NCBI GenBank assembly: GCA_003223325.1
Contig: QHYS01000163.1
Location: forward strand, 1-64,000
Source of the DNA: Acidobacteriota bacterium
GTDB lineage: Bacteria > Acidobacteriota > Terriglobia > Acidiferrales > UBA7541
Direction: 5' to 3'
DNA: 64,000 nucleotides
Below, piece after piece: positions 42,852 through 51,892 of this stretch. Every line of letters starts with the position of its first letter. The first letter of the stretch is position 1. The notes beneath the pieces were generated by a model. It was not told the DNA's origin, searched no databases, and was given only the letters and a program-made list of their open reading frames with translations. The position numbers and the translations under genes are program-made.

Positions 42852-45800
42852 ATGTTCTCGAAAATCCGGTCTGAGAAGTTCCTGGTGTCTTTACTCGGCT
42901 TGGTCGCTTTGGTCTTGCTGCCCAAGCTGTTGTCTCCGGCTTACGCCCAGGTAACCGGAGCGACGCTCTCTGGCACGGTGAGCGACCAAAGTGGTGGCGT
43001 TGTTCCTAGTGCCGGCATCTCCATCAAGAACGTGGCTACAGGAGTGACGCGCGCGGTCAAAACGGATACCGCCGGATTCTACTCGGCCCCGAACCTCCTC
43101 CCCGGAAATTATGAAATAACGGCCACCGCGCCGGGATTTTCGTCCCAGGTGCAAAGCGGCGTGGAATTGACCGTCGGGGCGCAACAAGTTCTAAACCTCG
43201 CAATGCAGGTCGGGCAGGTGACGCAGGCTGTTCAGGTAACCGCCGAAGCTCCCACCGTGCAATTGGCTAGCTCGGAAATCAGCGCGGTTGTCAGCGCCAC
43301 CACCGTACGAGAATTGCCCCTTAACGGGCGGAGCTGGACCGATCTAGCAGCGCTCCAACCCGGTGTCAGCGGCGTCAACGCAATCCAGACCGACTTCGCC
43401 GTAGGAGGCGATCGGGGAAACCGAGGTTTTGGAAATCAAATCAGTGTCGCTGGTGATCGGCCAGAACAAAATAACTACCGGCTAGATGGGGTCAGTATCA
43501 ATGATTTCAACAACGCCGCTCCCGGAAGTGTATTGGGCGGCGACTTGGGCGTGGATGCCGTGCAGGAGTTTTCCGTCTTAACGAGCAACGTTTCTGCCGA
43601 GTACGGCAGGACGTCAGGCGGTGTGATAAATGCTATTACGCGCTCCGGGACCAATCAGTTCCATGGAGACGCCTACGAGTTTCTCCGCAACGACGCCCTG
43701 GACGCTCCGAATTTCTTTGAGAATGCGGGCGGCATCAAAAAAGCTTCCTTCAGGCAAAATCAGTTCGGGGTCTCTGCGGGCACCCCCCTCCGGAAGGACA
43801 AACTGTTTATCTTCGGCGATTATGAGGGGATCCGCTACACAAGGGGCATTCCGACCTCGATCTCTGTGCCATCAAACGCGGCGCGCAGCGGCCTGCTTTG
43901 TTCGCTTTGCCCTGCAGGCCAACAGCAACAGGTCGTAGTAGACCCCGCGGCCCAGAAGTACGTTTCTTTCTGGCCCGTTTCTACCAACATTCCGCCCGGC
44001 ACCAACGGCGATGTCGCTTCGTACACCTTCTCTGCTCAACGGGTCGTCACCGAAAACTTTTTCACAATTCGGCTGGACGACAAGATTTCGCAGAAAGACA
44101 GTCTCGCTGCCACCTACCTCTACGACTTTACCCCTTACAGCTCGCCCGACGGCCTGGACGCAGTGTTGGTCGACTCGAACACCCATCGCCAGATTGTAAG
44201 CCTGGAAGAAACTCACACCTTTGGCTCCACACTGGTGAATTCTGCTCGCGCGGGATTTAGCCGTCTATATGAGTTGAATGATAAGGGCGTGGGTGCCATC
44301 AACCCACTAGCCAACGACCCGTCTCTCGCTGCTATACCAGGGCTATTTGCCGCTCATGTGCTTGTCGGCAGCGTTATTGACCAATTTACGGGCGGTATGA
44401 ATGGTAATTCCAATACGATTTATGGCTGGAACTCATTCCAGGGGTACGACGACGCCTTTTGGACGCATGGAACCCACTCTTTGAAATTCGGAGGCGAGGT
44501 GGAGCGAATGCAGCTCAACCGTCTCGGGTACACCGATCCCAGCGGAGTCTTCACCTTCAGTACGATGGTCGATTTTCTCACCAATAACCCGCACAGGTTC
44601 ACTGGGGAAAACCACAGCAGTGTAAGAGAACAGGGACTGCGCCAAACCATTTTTGGCCTGTACACCCAGGACGATTGGCGCTTACGTCCAAACCTGACGG
44701 TGAACCTGGGACTGCGCTGGGAGATGTCCACAGTGATCAACGACAACCGTGGTGGAATCGTGAACCTGATCAATATGACCGACCCCGCTCCCCACTGCGG
44801 GACGCTTATCACGGGCTGCGCCTCTGGCGGTCCCCTGTTTGGGAATTTCACACGCCGTAACTTCGAACCGCGCGTGGGATTTGCCTGGGACCCATTTCAT
44901 ATCGGCAAGACGGCTGTGCGCGGAAGCTTCGGCGTCTTCGATGTCCTGCCGATGGCCTACCAGTATATTGCTTCTGCCACTAAGCAGTTTCCGTTTGTCT
45001 CGTCTGGAGCCGTCAACGCGTGCCAACTCCCGCAAGTACCGCCAGGCTGTCTTGCTCAAGGCTCGTTCTACAGTGGAGCATTTTCACAGCTCACTCCACG
45101 CACCGCAGGATCGAATAACATTGAGCAGTTCCCCCATCGCAGTTACATCATGCAGTGGAACTTCAACGTACAGCGTGAATTGGCCAGGAACTTGACGGCG
45201 ATGGTGGGTTACGTAGGTTCGCGTGGGGTGCACGAACCCTTCCGCGTCGACGATGCCGATATCGTGCTCCCAACAGTGTCGTCGGCCGGGTGGCTCTTTC
45301 CGCAAGTCGACGGCGGCGGGAATCAGTGTATTGCCAATACCCAATGCGCTGCGACAACGGGGAATCAGCCCGCGAAAATCAACGACGGATTTGGCAGCAT
45401 CGGCCGCCTGCACTATGAAGGTAATTCCTCTTACCACGCCCTCGAACTGGCACTTCAAAAAGCGATGAGCCACGGGGTTCAGTTTCAATCTTCGTTCACC
45501 TGGGGCAAGAGCATGGATACCGGCTCGGCGACCGGTCATGGCGACCAATTCTCGAATTCGATCTCGAGCTTGCCTTTTTACGATCTTAGGGCGCTACGTG
45601 CTCGCTCTGACTTCGATGTCAAGCGCACTTTGGTGATCAACCTCACTTGGCAAGTTCCTTCCCCCAAATCAATTTCGGGACCCGCCGCATGGGTCACCAA
45701 CGGTTGGGAGCTAGGCGGGATCTATAAGGTGAGCGATGGGATTCCCTTTACGCCCACCTGGGGAACGGGCGGCGATCCGCAGGGCCTCCTTAACAGCGAC

Positions 45801-46346
45801 GACTGGGCCTTTCCGAATCGACTGACTACTCCGGGTTGCGCAACGCTCACCAATCCCGGAAATCCCAACAACTACATCAAGACCCAGTGTTTCTCTGTTC
45901 CTACGGCGCCTGATATGAATTTTTGGACAGCGAACTGCGACCCGCAGCCACCCAGCCTTGGGTATGGCTTCGACCCACTTAATCCGGCTAACCCTATCTC
46001 TGCTAACATGGGCAACCCTTCTCCTGCTTGGCTGCCGCCGCTGGCATGTTTCAACCTTCGCGGCAATTCCGGCCGCAACATCCTTACCGGCCCGGGCCTG
46101 ATGAACCTGGACTTCTCGGTATTTAAGAACAACTCGATCAAGAGGATTTCGGAAAGCTTCAACGTGCAGTTTCGGGCGGAATTCTTCAATGTTCTGAATC
46201 GCGCGAACTTCGCCTTGCCGTCGGTAGCCCTCTTCCGTACGGACATGTTCGACAGCACCGGAACTCCGTCCCCTACAGCGGGTGTGCTGACCTCGACGGT
46301 AACCCCAGGAAGAGATATCCAGTTCGCGCTGAAGGTGCTTTGGTAG
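42852..46346 (+). CDS. Oar-like TonB-dependent receptor, second copy
   Basis: A 1164-residue outer-membrane protein with the same plan as the receptor at 11173: signal peptide (FLVSLLGLVALVLLPKLLSP), carboxypeptidase-regulatory-like domain (about 35-115, ATLSGTVSDQSGGVVPSAGI, FYSAPNLLPGNYEITA), plug (about 130-250, RELPLNGRSWTDLAALQPGV, AVQEFSVLTSNVSAEYGRTS) and a long barrel ending FALKVLW. The two are clearly paralogous in the N-terminal domains; extracellular loops differ, here with extra Cys pairs (CQLPQVPPGC) that may form disulfides. The ATG at 42852 follows GGGAGG. It stands alone with its own promoter. Ligand unknown. Confidence 0.93.
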   Translation: MFSKIRSEKFLVSLLGLVALVLLPKLLSPAYAQVTGATLSGTVSDQSGGVVPSAGISIKNVATGVTRAVKTDTAGFYSAPNLLPGNYEITATAPGFSSQVQSGVELTVGAQQVLNLAMQVGQVTQAVQVTAEAPTVQLASSEISAVVSATTVRELPLNGRSWTDLAALQPGVSGVNAIQTDFAVGGDRGNRGFGNQISVAGDRPEQNNYRLDGVSINDFNNAAPGSVLGGDLGVDAVQEFSVLTSNVSAEYGRTSGGVINAITRSGTNQFHGDAYEFLRNDALDAPNFFENAGGIKKASFRQNQFGVSAGTPLRKDKLFIFGDYEGIRYTRGIPTSISVPSNAARSGLLCSLCPAGQQQQVVVDPAAQKYVSFWPVSTNIPPGTNGDVASYTFSAQRVVTENFFTIRLDDKISQKDSLAATYLYDFTPYSSPDGLDAVLVDSNTHRQIVSLEETHTFGSTLVNSARAGFSRLYELNDKGVGAINPLANDPSLAAIPGLFAAHVLVGSVIDQFTGGMNGNSNTIYGWNSFQGYDDAFWTHGTHSLKFGGEVERMQLNRLGYTDPSGVFTFSTMVDFLTNNPHRFTGENHSSVREQGLRQTIFGLYTQDDWRLRPNLTVNLGLRWEMSTVINDNRGGIVNLINMTDPAPHCGTLITGCASGGPLFGNFTRRNFEPRVGFAWDPFHIGKTAVRGSFGVFDVLPMAYQYIASATKQFPFVSSGAVNACQLPQVPPGCLAQGSFYSGAFSQLTPRTAGSNNIEQFPHRSYIMQWNFNVQRELARNLTAMVGYVGSRGVHEPFRVDDADIVLPTVSSAGWLFPQVDGGGNQCIANTQCAATTGNQPAKINDGFGSIGRLHYEGNSSYHALELALQKAMSHGVQFQSSFTWGKSMDTGSATGHGDQFSNSISSLPFYDLRALRARSDFDVKRTLVINLTWQVPSPKSISGPAAWVTNGWELGGIYKVSDGIPFTPTWGTGGDPQGLLNSDDWAFPNRLTTPGCATLTNPGNPNNYIKTQCFSVPTAPDMNFWTANCDPQPPSLGYGFDPLNPANPISANMGNPSPAWLPPLACFNLRGNSGRNILTGPGLMNLDFSVFKNNSIKRISESFNVQFRAEFFNVLNRANFALPSVALFRTDMFDSTGTPSPTAGVLTSTVTPGRDIQFALKVLW

Positions 46347-46594
46347 GTTTAAAGAAGCGCAGTGGATCAGGGCGGCCTGTTCACTAAAACTCGTGTGCAC
46401 TGGTTCGTGTGAGTTTTCGTCCGCTAAAAAGGGGCCGTTGCAACCTGTTTGCTGACTGTTAACCGGAAGCAAATGTTAGGGTTGCCTGCCGATTAGCAGG
46501 GGAGTAGCATGAAACTCCGACGGGCTTGCCAGTCCCCTTTGTGAGGTGACGCATCGCATGTCTCAGCAGTAGTACAAAAAAGCATCCGGGGATA

Positions 46595-48616
46595 ATGAAA
46601 ATGGAGCCGCGCAGGCCTATGGAGAAGCTTGTGGCGGCGCTAGGGCTTTCCCTAACTTTCGGAGCCGTGCTTTGCCTGGCGGGATGCGAGGATTCCGCGA
46701 AGAAGAAGGTTGCCACTTATCATCCACCCGTTATTCAAGCGGCTGCAGTCCATCAGGTCAACGTGCCGGCAAAGGCCAAAGCCAATCCGCCGGCAAACGT
46801 GCAGTCCAATCCGCCGGCAAAGGCGGTAGCGAAAATCGGTGCACTGCCGCTGGTGCCGTCACGGGGGCGTACCGCCTTTTTGGTGCTTATGCGGCCGGAT
46901 GCGGTCGACCGGCTTGCCGAACAGGTGAGGGCTCTCTTTACGGCGGGTGAGCAAGAGGCTAAAGCAAACCGCAACGAAGCCGCTAAGCAGGACTACGACC
47001 GCGCGCTCGATCTACTCCTGGCCAGCGGTTTTAATTTTGGCAAAGAACCCCAGCTCTCCGAATTGTTCAACGAGATTATGTCCTCTGTATCTGCGCTGCA
47101 GAACGCTGCGCCGGAGGCCGAAGCGAACGAGACCCGGGAGGCACCGGCCGCCGCACAACAAAGCCAGCCCTCGCCACTCGATCAAATCAACGCGATCACC
47201 TCCCTCTCGGGAGAAGAAGTTCCAGCAACTCCCGGCGACGCCGGTCTGAAGACAAATGCGGAGCGCGAACTGCAGGCCGTGGTGCACGATATGCCGCTGA
47301 CGCTTGCCGATCCCGTACTTTCCTTCCTCAATTTCTTTCAAACGGCGCGCGGCCGAGCCATCGTAGAGAATGGACTGACTCGCGCAGGACGTTACCGCAA
47401 CATGATTCAACGCGTGCTTGCCGAGGAAGGCTTGCCTGGCGACCTCATGTATCTGGCGCAGGCGGAGAGCGCTTTCCATCCGCAAGCTCTTTCCCGGGCG
47501 GGCGCGCGCGGCCTCTGGCAATTCATGTCCTACCGCGGCAAGCAGTATGGCCTAGAGCACAGTTGGTGGGTGGACGAACGCCAGGATCCCGAAAAGGCTA
47601 CGCGTGCTGCGGCCCACCATCTGCGGGATCTATATGACATGTTCGGCGACTGGTACCTGGTGATGGCCGCGTACGATTCCGGGCCGGGGGCCGTGCAACA
47701 TGCCATTGAACGCACTGGGTACGCCGATTTTTGGGAGCTGTACAAGGCGAACGTCCTGCCGCGAGAGACCCGCAACTACGTGCCCATCATCCTGGCGCTG
47801 ACTTTGATCTCCAAGGATCCCGCGCGATACGGAATCGAGTTCGTTCCCGACGAGCCATTGCAAGTGGACCGCGTGCAGCTAGGGCACCCCGCAGATCTGC
47901 GGCTGGTGTCTGAAACCATCGACGTTGACGTGGATACATTGCGCCTGCTTAATCCGCAGTTGCTGCGTCTGGTCACACCTAATGATCCTCGGTTCGTGCT
48001 GCAGATTCCGGCGGGCAAGGCGGAAGCCTTCGAGAAGGGCATGGCCGAGATTCCGCCGGAGAACTGGGTGAACTGGCGGCGGCACCGTGTGGAGGAAGGC
48101 GAGACGCTCAACAGCATCGCGAGGAGATATCGAGTTAGCGTGGCAACGCTGGCGGAGGCGAATGGGTTCGACGCACAGGCTCGCCCCGAGGTGAATACCA
48201 AGCTGATTATTCCCTCAACGTCCCAGGCGCAGCCCACTCTGGGGGCGCTGGTGCGCTACCGTGCGCGTCGTGGCGAAACGGTCGAGAGTGTCGCGGATCA
48301 GTTCAACGTGACCGTCGCGGAATTGAAGAAGTGGAACGGGATGCGCAGCAATCGCCTGGTGGCCGGCATGCGCCTGAGGATCTATCCTGGAGTGACCGGG
48401 CCCACGCCGGTGAAAGCTTCGGCCACCGCTGCGCGACGGGAAGTTGCGGCCAAGGCCGGTCAGCCGGTGACGCACCGCGTGCTGCAAGGCGAGACACTGT
48501 GGTCCATCGCTCAAGCTTATCAGACTACGATCGAAGCCCTGCGCAGCGGGAACCGGTTTCTCTTCAGCAGGCCTCTGCAGGCCGGCGACATTCTGACGAT
48601 CGTTCAATCTCACTGA
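46595..48616 (+). CDS. MltD-like membrane-bound lytic transglycosylase with LysM repeats
   Basis: A 673-residue lipoprotein that cuts peptidoglycan glycan strands. The lipobox LAGC places the lipidated residue at Cys31. Residues 50-90 are a Lys/Pro/Ala linker with a repeated NPPA. The SLT domain (about 265-420) has the catalytic Glu291 in AQAESAFHPQALSRAGARGL and WQFM, then DERQDPEKATRAAAHHLRDL and AAYDSGPGAVQHAI. Three C-terminal LysM domains (about 495-545, 560-605 and 630-672, such as HRVEEGETLNSIARRYRVSV and HRVLQGETLWSIAQAYQTTI) bind peptidoglycan. The order SLT then LysM is that of MltD. An ATG at 46601 is an equally good start. Transcribed alone. Confidence 0.9.
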   Translation: MKMEPRRPMEKLVAALGLSLTFGAVLCLAGCEDSAKKKVATYHPPVIQAAAVHQVNVPAKAKANPPANVQSNPPAKAVAKIGALPLVPSRGRTAFLVLMRPDAVDRLAEQVRALFTAGEQEAKANRNEAAKQDYDRALDLLLASGFNFGKEPQLSELFNEIMSSVSALQNAAPEAEANETREAPAAAQQSQPSPLDQINAITSLSGEEVPATPGDAGLKTNAERELQAVVHDMPLTLADPVLSFLNFFQTARGRAIVENGLTRAGRYRNMIQRVLAEEGLPGDLMYLAQAESAFHPQALSRAGARGLWQFMSYRGKQYGLEHSWWVDERQDPEKATRAAAHHLRDLYDMFGDWYLVMAAYDSGPGAVQHAIERTGYADFWELYKANVLPRETRNYVPIILALTLISKDPARYGIEFVPDEPLQVDRVQLGHPADLRLVSETIDVDVDTLRLLNPQLLRLVTPNDPRFVLQIPAGKAEAFEKGMAEIPPENWVNWRRHRVEEGETLNSIARRYRVSVATLAEANGFDAQARPEVNTKLIIPSTSQAQPTLGALVRYRARRGETVESVADQFNVTVAELKKWNGMRSNRLVAGMRLRIYPGVTGPTPVKASATAARREVAAKAGQPVTHRVLQGETLWSIAQAYQTTIEALRSGNRFLFSRPLQAGDILTIVQSH

Positions 48617-48764
48617 TCAGCGCGCTGTAGTCCGCGCCATTCCTCTGCTTTTTTCTTTTCTCATGCCTCTTGACGAGCGAATCTCAGCCTGAGAGATCAT
48701 TAGCTGCGCCATTTACGTGAAAGGATGCTACTCTGGCGGCAGAGTTCACGGCCGAACAGACGTC

Positions 48765-48794
48765 TTGACAAAAGCTTCGCATTCCGTTTATAAG
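48765..48794 (+). promoter_or_regulatory. Sigma-70 promoter of the histone-like gene
   Basis: A consensus -35 TTGACA (48765-48770) and TATAAG (48789-48794) lie 18 bases apart, about 60 bases before the start codon. A strong vegetative promoter by sequence. Confidence 0.78.
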
Positions 48795-48852
48795 CCGCCG
48801 ATGCCGCGGCGGCGAGGTCGGCCTGAACTCAAAGCGGCTGACCTACGGAGGA

Positions 48853-49155
48853 ATGATGGCCTGGCTACATGATAACGGCGACGAGAACGAATATTCCCAG
48901 TTCGAGGAAGACGAGGCCGGCGAAAAAGACGAGGGCGTGTTAGAAGAGACGGAGGAGGAAGTCACGATCAGCGAGCGCCCGGGAATCCTTGAGGCGCCGG
49001 CATCCGTTCCCAAACCCAAGCCACACAGACCAAGCGCCGCAAGAACCAGGCGCAAGCCGGTGCGAGCGAAGGCGCGGCCCAAGAAGAGAGCCGCCGCCAA
49101 GAAGTCCAGGAAGCGCTCCGCTCGTAAGAGTTCAAGATCTCGCAGGAAGCGCTGA
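48853..49155 (+). CDS. Charge-bipartite histone-like small protein
   Basis: A 100-residue protein with two opposite halves. Residues 1-45 are very acidic (NEYSQFEEDEAGEKDEGVLE). Residues 55-100 are almost only Lys, Arg, Ala, Ser and Pro (RTRRKPVRAKARPKKRAAAK), like the tail of histone H1 or AlgP/Hc1-type bacterial proteins. It should bind nucleic acid or another polyanion by charge, with the acidic part acting as an internal mimic or brake. No fold or signal peptide is seen. GGAGG lies directly before the ATG; the next ATG at 48856 has better spacing. A strong promoter precedes it, so it is probably abundant. Function inferred from composition only. Confidence 0.72.
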   Translation: MMAWLHDNGDENEYSQFEEDEAGEKDEGVLEETEEEVTISERPGILEAPASVPKPKPHRPSAARTRRKPVRAKARPKKRAAAKKSRKRSARKSSRSRRKR

Positions 49156-49439
49156 ACCCAGGCGGGCATTTCTAAGCGTGGTCAGGGCGAAGGTCACCTG
49201 GCCTTACAAGTTCCATTCGACGAGCGAATCTTCGCGGCGGAGCGCGGACTCCCGCCCTCTCCATCGTAGTTGGGCTGTGGAGGCGGTGGCACAGGCCTGT
49301 GCCGCGTTTGGCCCGATCGAGCTGAGAGAATTTGTCGGCAGACCCGGATATCCCCTTGCTGAGCAAAGTGGCGCTCGATGACAAACTCGGAGGAAACACC
49401 AACTAGCGTCATTGATTTCTATCCGACCTTTCACTAAAT

Positions 49440-50831
49440 TTAGATGACACCTTCGCCCCAAGTTTCCAGGCGCTCCTTTGCGCGGCGCATGAACTGGTGG
49501 GCCGTGGCGCCATCCACTACGCGATGATCGTAGCTCAGCGTCAGATAGACCATGGAGCGGATTGCAATGGCATCGTCAATGACTACCGGCCGTTTCTGAA
49601 TCGCTCCGATGCCTAAAATGGCTACGTTGGGCTGATTGATGATGGGCAGGCCCATCAATCCGCCGAACGTGCCAGGGTTGGTGATCGAGAAGGTGCTCTC
49701 CTGAACGTCCTCCGGCTTGAGCTTTTTCGCGCGGGCGCGCTCGGCCAGATCGTTGATTCCTCGCTGCAGTCCGAGGAAATTCTTTTCCTCTGCACGCTTG
49801 AGCACGGGAACGATCAGTCCCCAATCAAGTGCCACCGCAATGCCGATATTGATCTCGCCGTGAAGGACCACGTTCGTGCCCTCCACCGAGGCGTTGACCA
49901 TGGGAAAATCGCGCAAGGCGTCGACGCAGGCACGCACGAAGAAGGGCATAAAGGTGAGCTTCATCTGGTGCTTCTGCTCGAATTCAGCGCGGGCCGCCTC
50001 GCGCACGTGAGCAATGCGAGTCATGTCCGCTTCGTCAATGGAGTAGACGTGGGGTGAAACGCGCTTGGAAAGCACCATGTGCTCCGCGATGCGCTGCCGC
50101 ATCACGCTCATGGGCTGTACTTCGTAGCGGCCGAAATAGATGCGCTCGCGGGGGAGAGCGGATTCGAGAGCGGCATGCTGCGCGGAGGCTGCTTCCGCTG
50201 CGGGCGTTCCGGAAGGCGCGGCAGGGGGCAGCACGGTGCGCCGATCAGTGGCACCTGCAATTGCGGCGAGCACGTCCTTCTTACTGATGCGCCCTCCGGC
50301 TCCCGTGCCCCGTATGGTTCCCAGATCGATTGCGTTTTCCCGCGCCAGGCGGCGCACGAGCGGAGAACTGCGAATGCGTTTGCCGTCAGATGTAACGGTC
50401 TCTTCGTCGGCTTCGTCTGGCGCCGCCTCGGACGCAGTTCTTTCCGAAGCAGGCGGAGGAGCCGGCGCGGGGCGCTGTTCCGGTCTTTGTGAAGGCTGAG
50501 GCCGGGGGGCCTGAGCTTTTGCCGCTGCGGCAGGCCTGACGGTCGTTTCGGAGGGGCGTGTCGCAGCAGGTTTGGCCGCAGGCGGCTGAGCCCCGGGCGC
50601 CTCGATGAGCGCTACGACTGTCTGAATGGGAACGGTCTTGCCTTCTTCCACGCGGATTTCCTTGAGCACGCCGGCGGCGGGCGAAGGAATCTCGGCATCG
50701 ACTTTATCCGTGGAGATTTCAAACAGCGGTTCATCCCGCTCGATTGCATCGCCCGGCTTCTTGAGCCACTTCGTGACGGTGCCCTCGAAGATGCTTTCGC
50801 CCATCTGAGGCATGATGACTTCGACGGCCAT
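49440..50831 (-). CDS. 2-oxoacid dehydrogenase E2 (dihydrolipoamide acyltransferase)
   Basis: The core of a 2-oxoacid dehydrogenase complex, moving the acyl group from lipoate to CoA. 463 residues: one lipoyl domain (1-77) with the lipoylated Lys43 in EISTDKVDAEIPSP, an Ala/Pro linker, a peripheral-subunit-binding domain (about 157-195, SPLVRRLARENAIDLGTIRG), and the catalytic domain, whose YDHRVVDGATA near the C-terminus has the active-site His and Asp. The ATG starts 82 bases after the E1beta stop and it ends the operon. The specificity (pyruvate or branched-chain oxoacids) cannot be settled; the E1alpha/E1beta split and sequence style fit the branched-chain/Gram-positive pyruvate type. Confidence 0.95.
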   Translation of the reverse strand: MAVEVIMPQMGESIFEGTVTKWLKKPGDAIERDEPLFEISTDKVDAEIPSPAAGVLKEIRVEEGKTVPIQTVVALIEAPGAQPPAAKPAATRPSETTVRPAAAAKAQAPRPQPSQRPEQRPAPAPPPASERTASEAAPDEADEETVTSDGKRIRSSPLVRRLARENAIDLGTIRGTGAGGRISKKDVLAAIAGATDRRTVLPPAAPSGTPAAEAASAQHAALESALPRERIYFGRYEVQPMSVMRQRIAEHMVLSKRVSPHVYSIDEADMTRIAHVREAARAEFEQKHQMKLTFMPFFVRACVDALRDFPMVNASVEGTNVVLHGEINIGIAVALDWGLIVPVLKRAEEKNFLGLQRGINDLAERARAKKLKPEDVQESTFSITNPGTFGGLMGLPIINQPNVAILGIGAIQKRPVVIDDAIAIRSMVYLTLSYDHRVVDGATAHQFMRRAKERLETWGEGVI

Positions 50832-50912
50832 AGCCCTCTCCTCTTCTCATTGCCGGGCAGGTTCCTGCCGACGCAGGTGCACCTAAAAGATGCGCTCCAC
50901 CGAGAAATAAGT

Positions 50913-51887
50913 TCAATAGCGGGCCAGATCGCGCGCCGCTTCCGCAATCCGTGCGGCGTTGGGCAAAAAATGCTCCTCCAGCGGAGGAGAAAATGGCACC
51001 GGCGTATCGAGCGAAGTGACCCGGCGAATCGGTCCGTCCAGATCCTCGAACGCAGACTCCGTCACGAGCGCAGCAATCTCTCCGGCGATCCCGCCCGTGC
51101 GCGTGTCTTCGTGCACAACCAGCAGCTTGCTCGTGCGCCTCACGGATTCGATGATGGTTTCCCGATCGAGTGGCAAAAGCGTTCGTAGATCCACGACCTC
51201 GGCTTCGATGCCCTCCCGCGCCAGTTGCTCGGCGGCTTCGAGCGAAGCGTGCACCATGGCGGCGTAGGTGACGATGCTGAGGTCGCGGCCGGGCCTGCGC
51301 ACGATGGCCTGGCCGATGGGCACGGTGTAATCCTTCTCCGGCAGCTCCTCTTTGATGCGCCGGTAGAGAAATTTATGCTCAAAGAAGAGCACGGGATTGT
51401 TGTCACGAATAGCCGATTTGAGCAATCCCTTGGCATCGTAAGCCGTGGCGGGGTAAACCACCTTCAGGCCCGGCGTATGCACGAAGTACATCTCCGGGTT
51501 CGCGGAGTGGAAGGCGCTGCCGTGTACGCCTCCGCCGGCGGGCCCGCGAATGACGATGGGCACCGGAGCACCCCAACGGTAATGAGATTTGGCCACGAAA
51601 TTCGTGATCTGATTAAAGGTGCAAGCGATGAAGTCGATGAACTGCATCTCCGCCACCGGGCGCAAGCCCAGATAGCTCATGCCCACTGCCGCGCCCACGA
51701 TAGCGGTCTCGCTGATGGGAGTGTCGATCACGCGTTCCCAGCCGAAACGCTCCAGCAAACCCGCCGTGGCCTTGAAGGCCCCGCCGTAAACGCCAATGTC
51801 TTCGCCCATCAGCAAGACGGCCGGATCGCGGTCCATCTCCTCGACGAGCGCTTGCCGAATGGCATCTAGATAGGTGACCGGGGGCAT
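50913..51887 (-). CDS. 2-oxoacid dehydrogenase E1 component, beta subunit
   Basis: The transketolase-like beta subunit (324 residues) that with E1alpha decarboxylates a 2-oxoacid on thiamine diphosphate. It opens MPPVTYLDAIRQALVEEMDR, has LMGEDIGVYGGAFKATAGLL with the conserved Glu that activates the cofactor, DTPISETAIVGAAVGMSYLG, and GIEAEVVDLRTLLPLDRETI in the C-terminal domain. The ATG at 51887 is five bases after the E1alpha stop, so the two are coupled; longer in-frame starts would overlap E1alpha heavily. Cytoplasmic, intact. Confidence 0.95.
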   Translation of the reverse strand: MPPVTYLDAIRQALVEEMDRDPAVLLMGEDIGVYGGAFKATAGLLERFGWERVIDTPISETAIVGAAVGMSYLGLRPVAEMQFIDFIACTFNQITNFVAKSHYRWGAPVPIVIRGPAGGGVHGSAFHSANPEMYFVHTPGLKVVYPATAYDAKGLLKSAIRDNNPVLFFEHKFLYRRIKEELPEKDYTVPIGQAIVRRPGRDLSIVTYAAMVHASLEAAEQLAREGIEAEVVDLRTLLPLDRETIIESVRRTSKLLVVHEDTRTGGIAGEIAALVTESAFEDLDGPIRRVTSLDTPVPFSPPLEEHFLPNAARIAEAARDLARY

Positions 51888-51892
51888 GGCTA

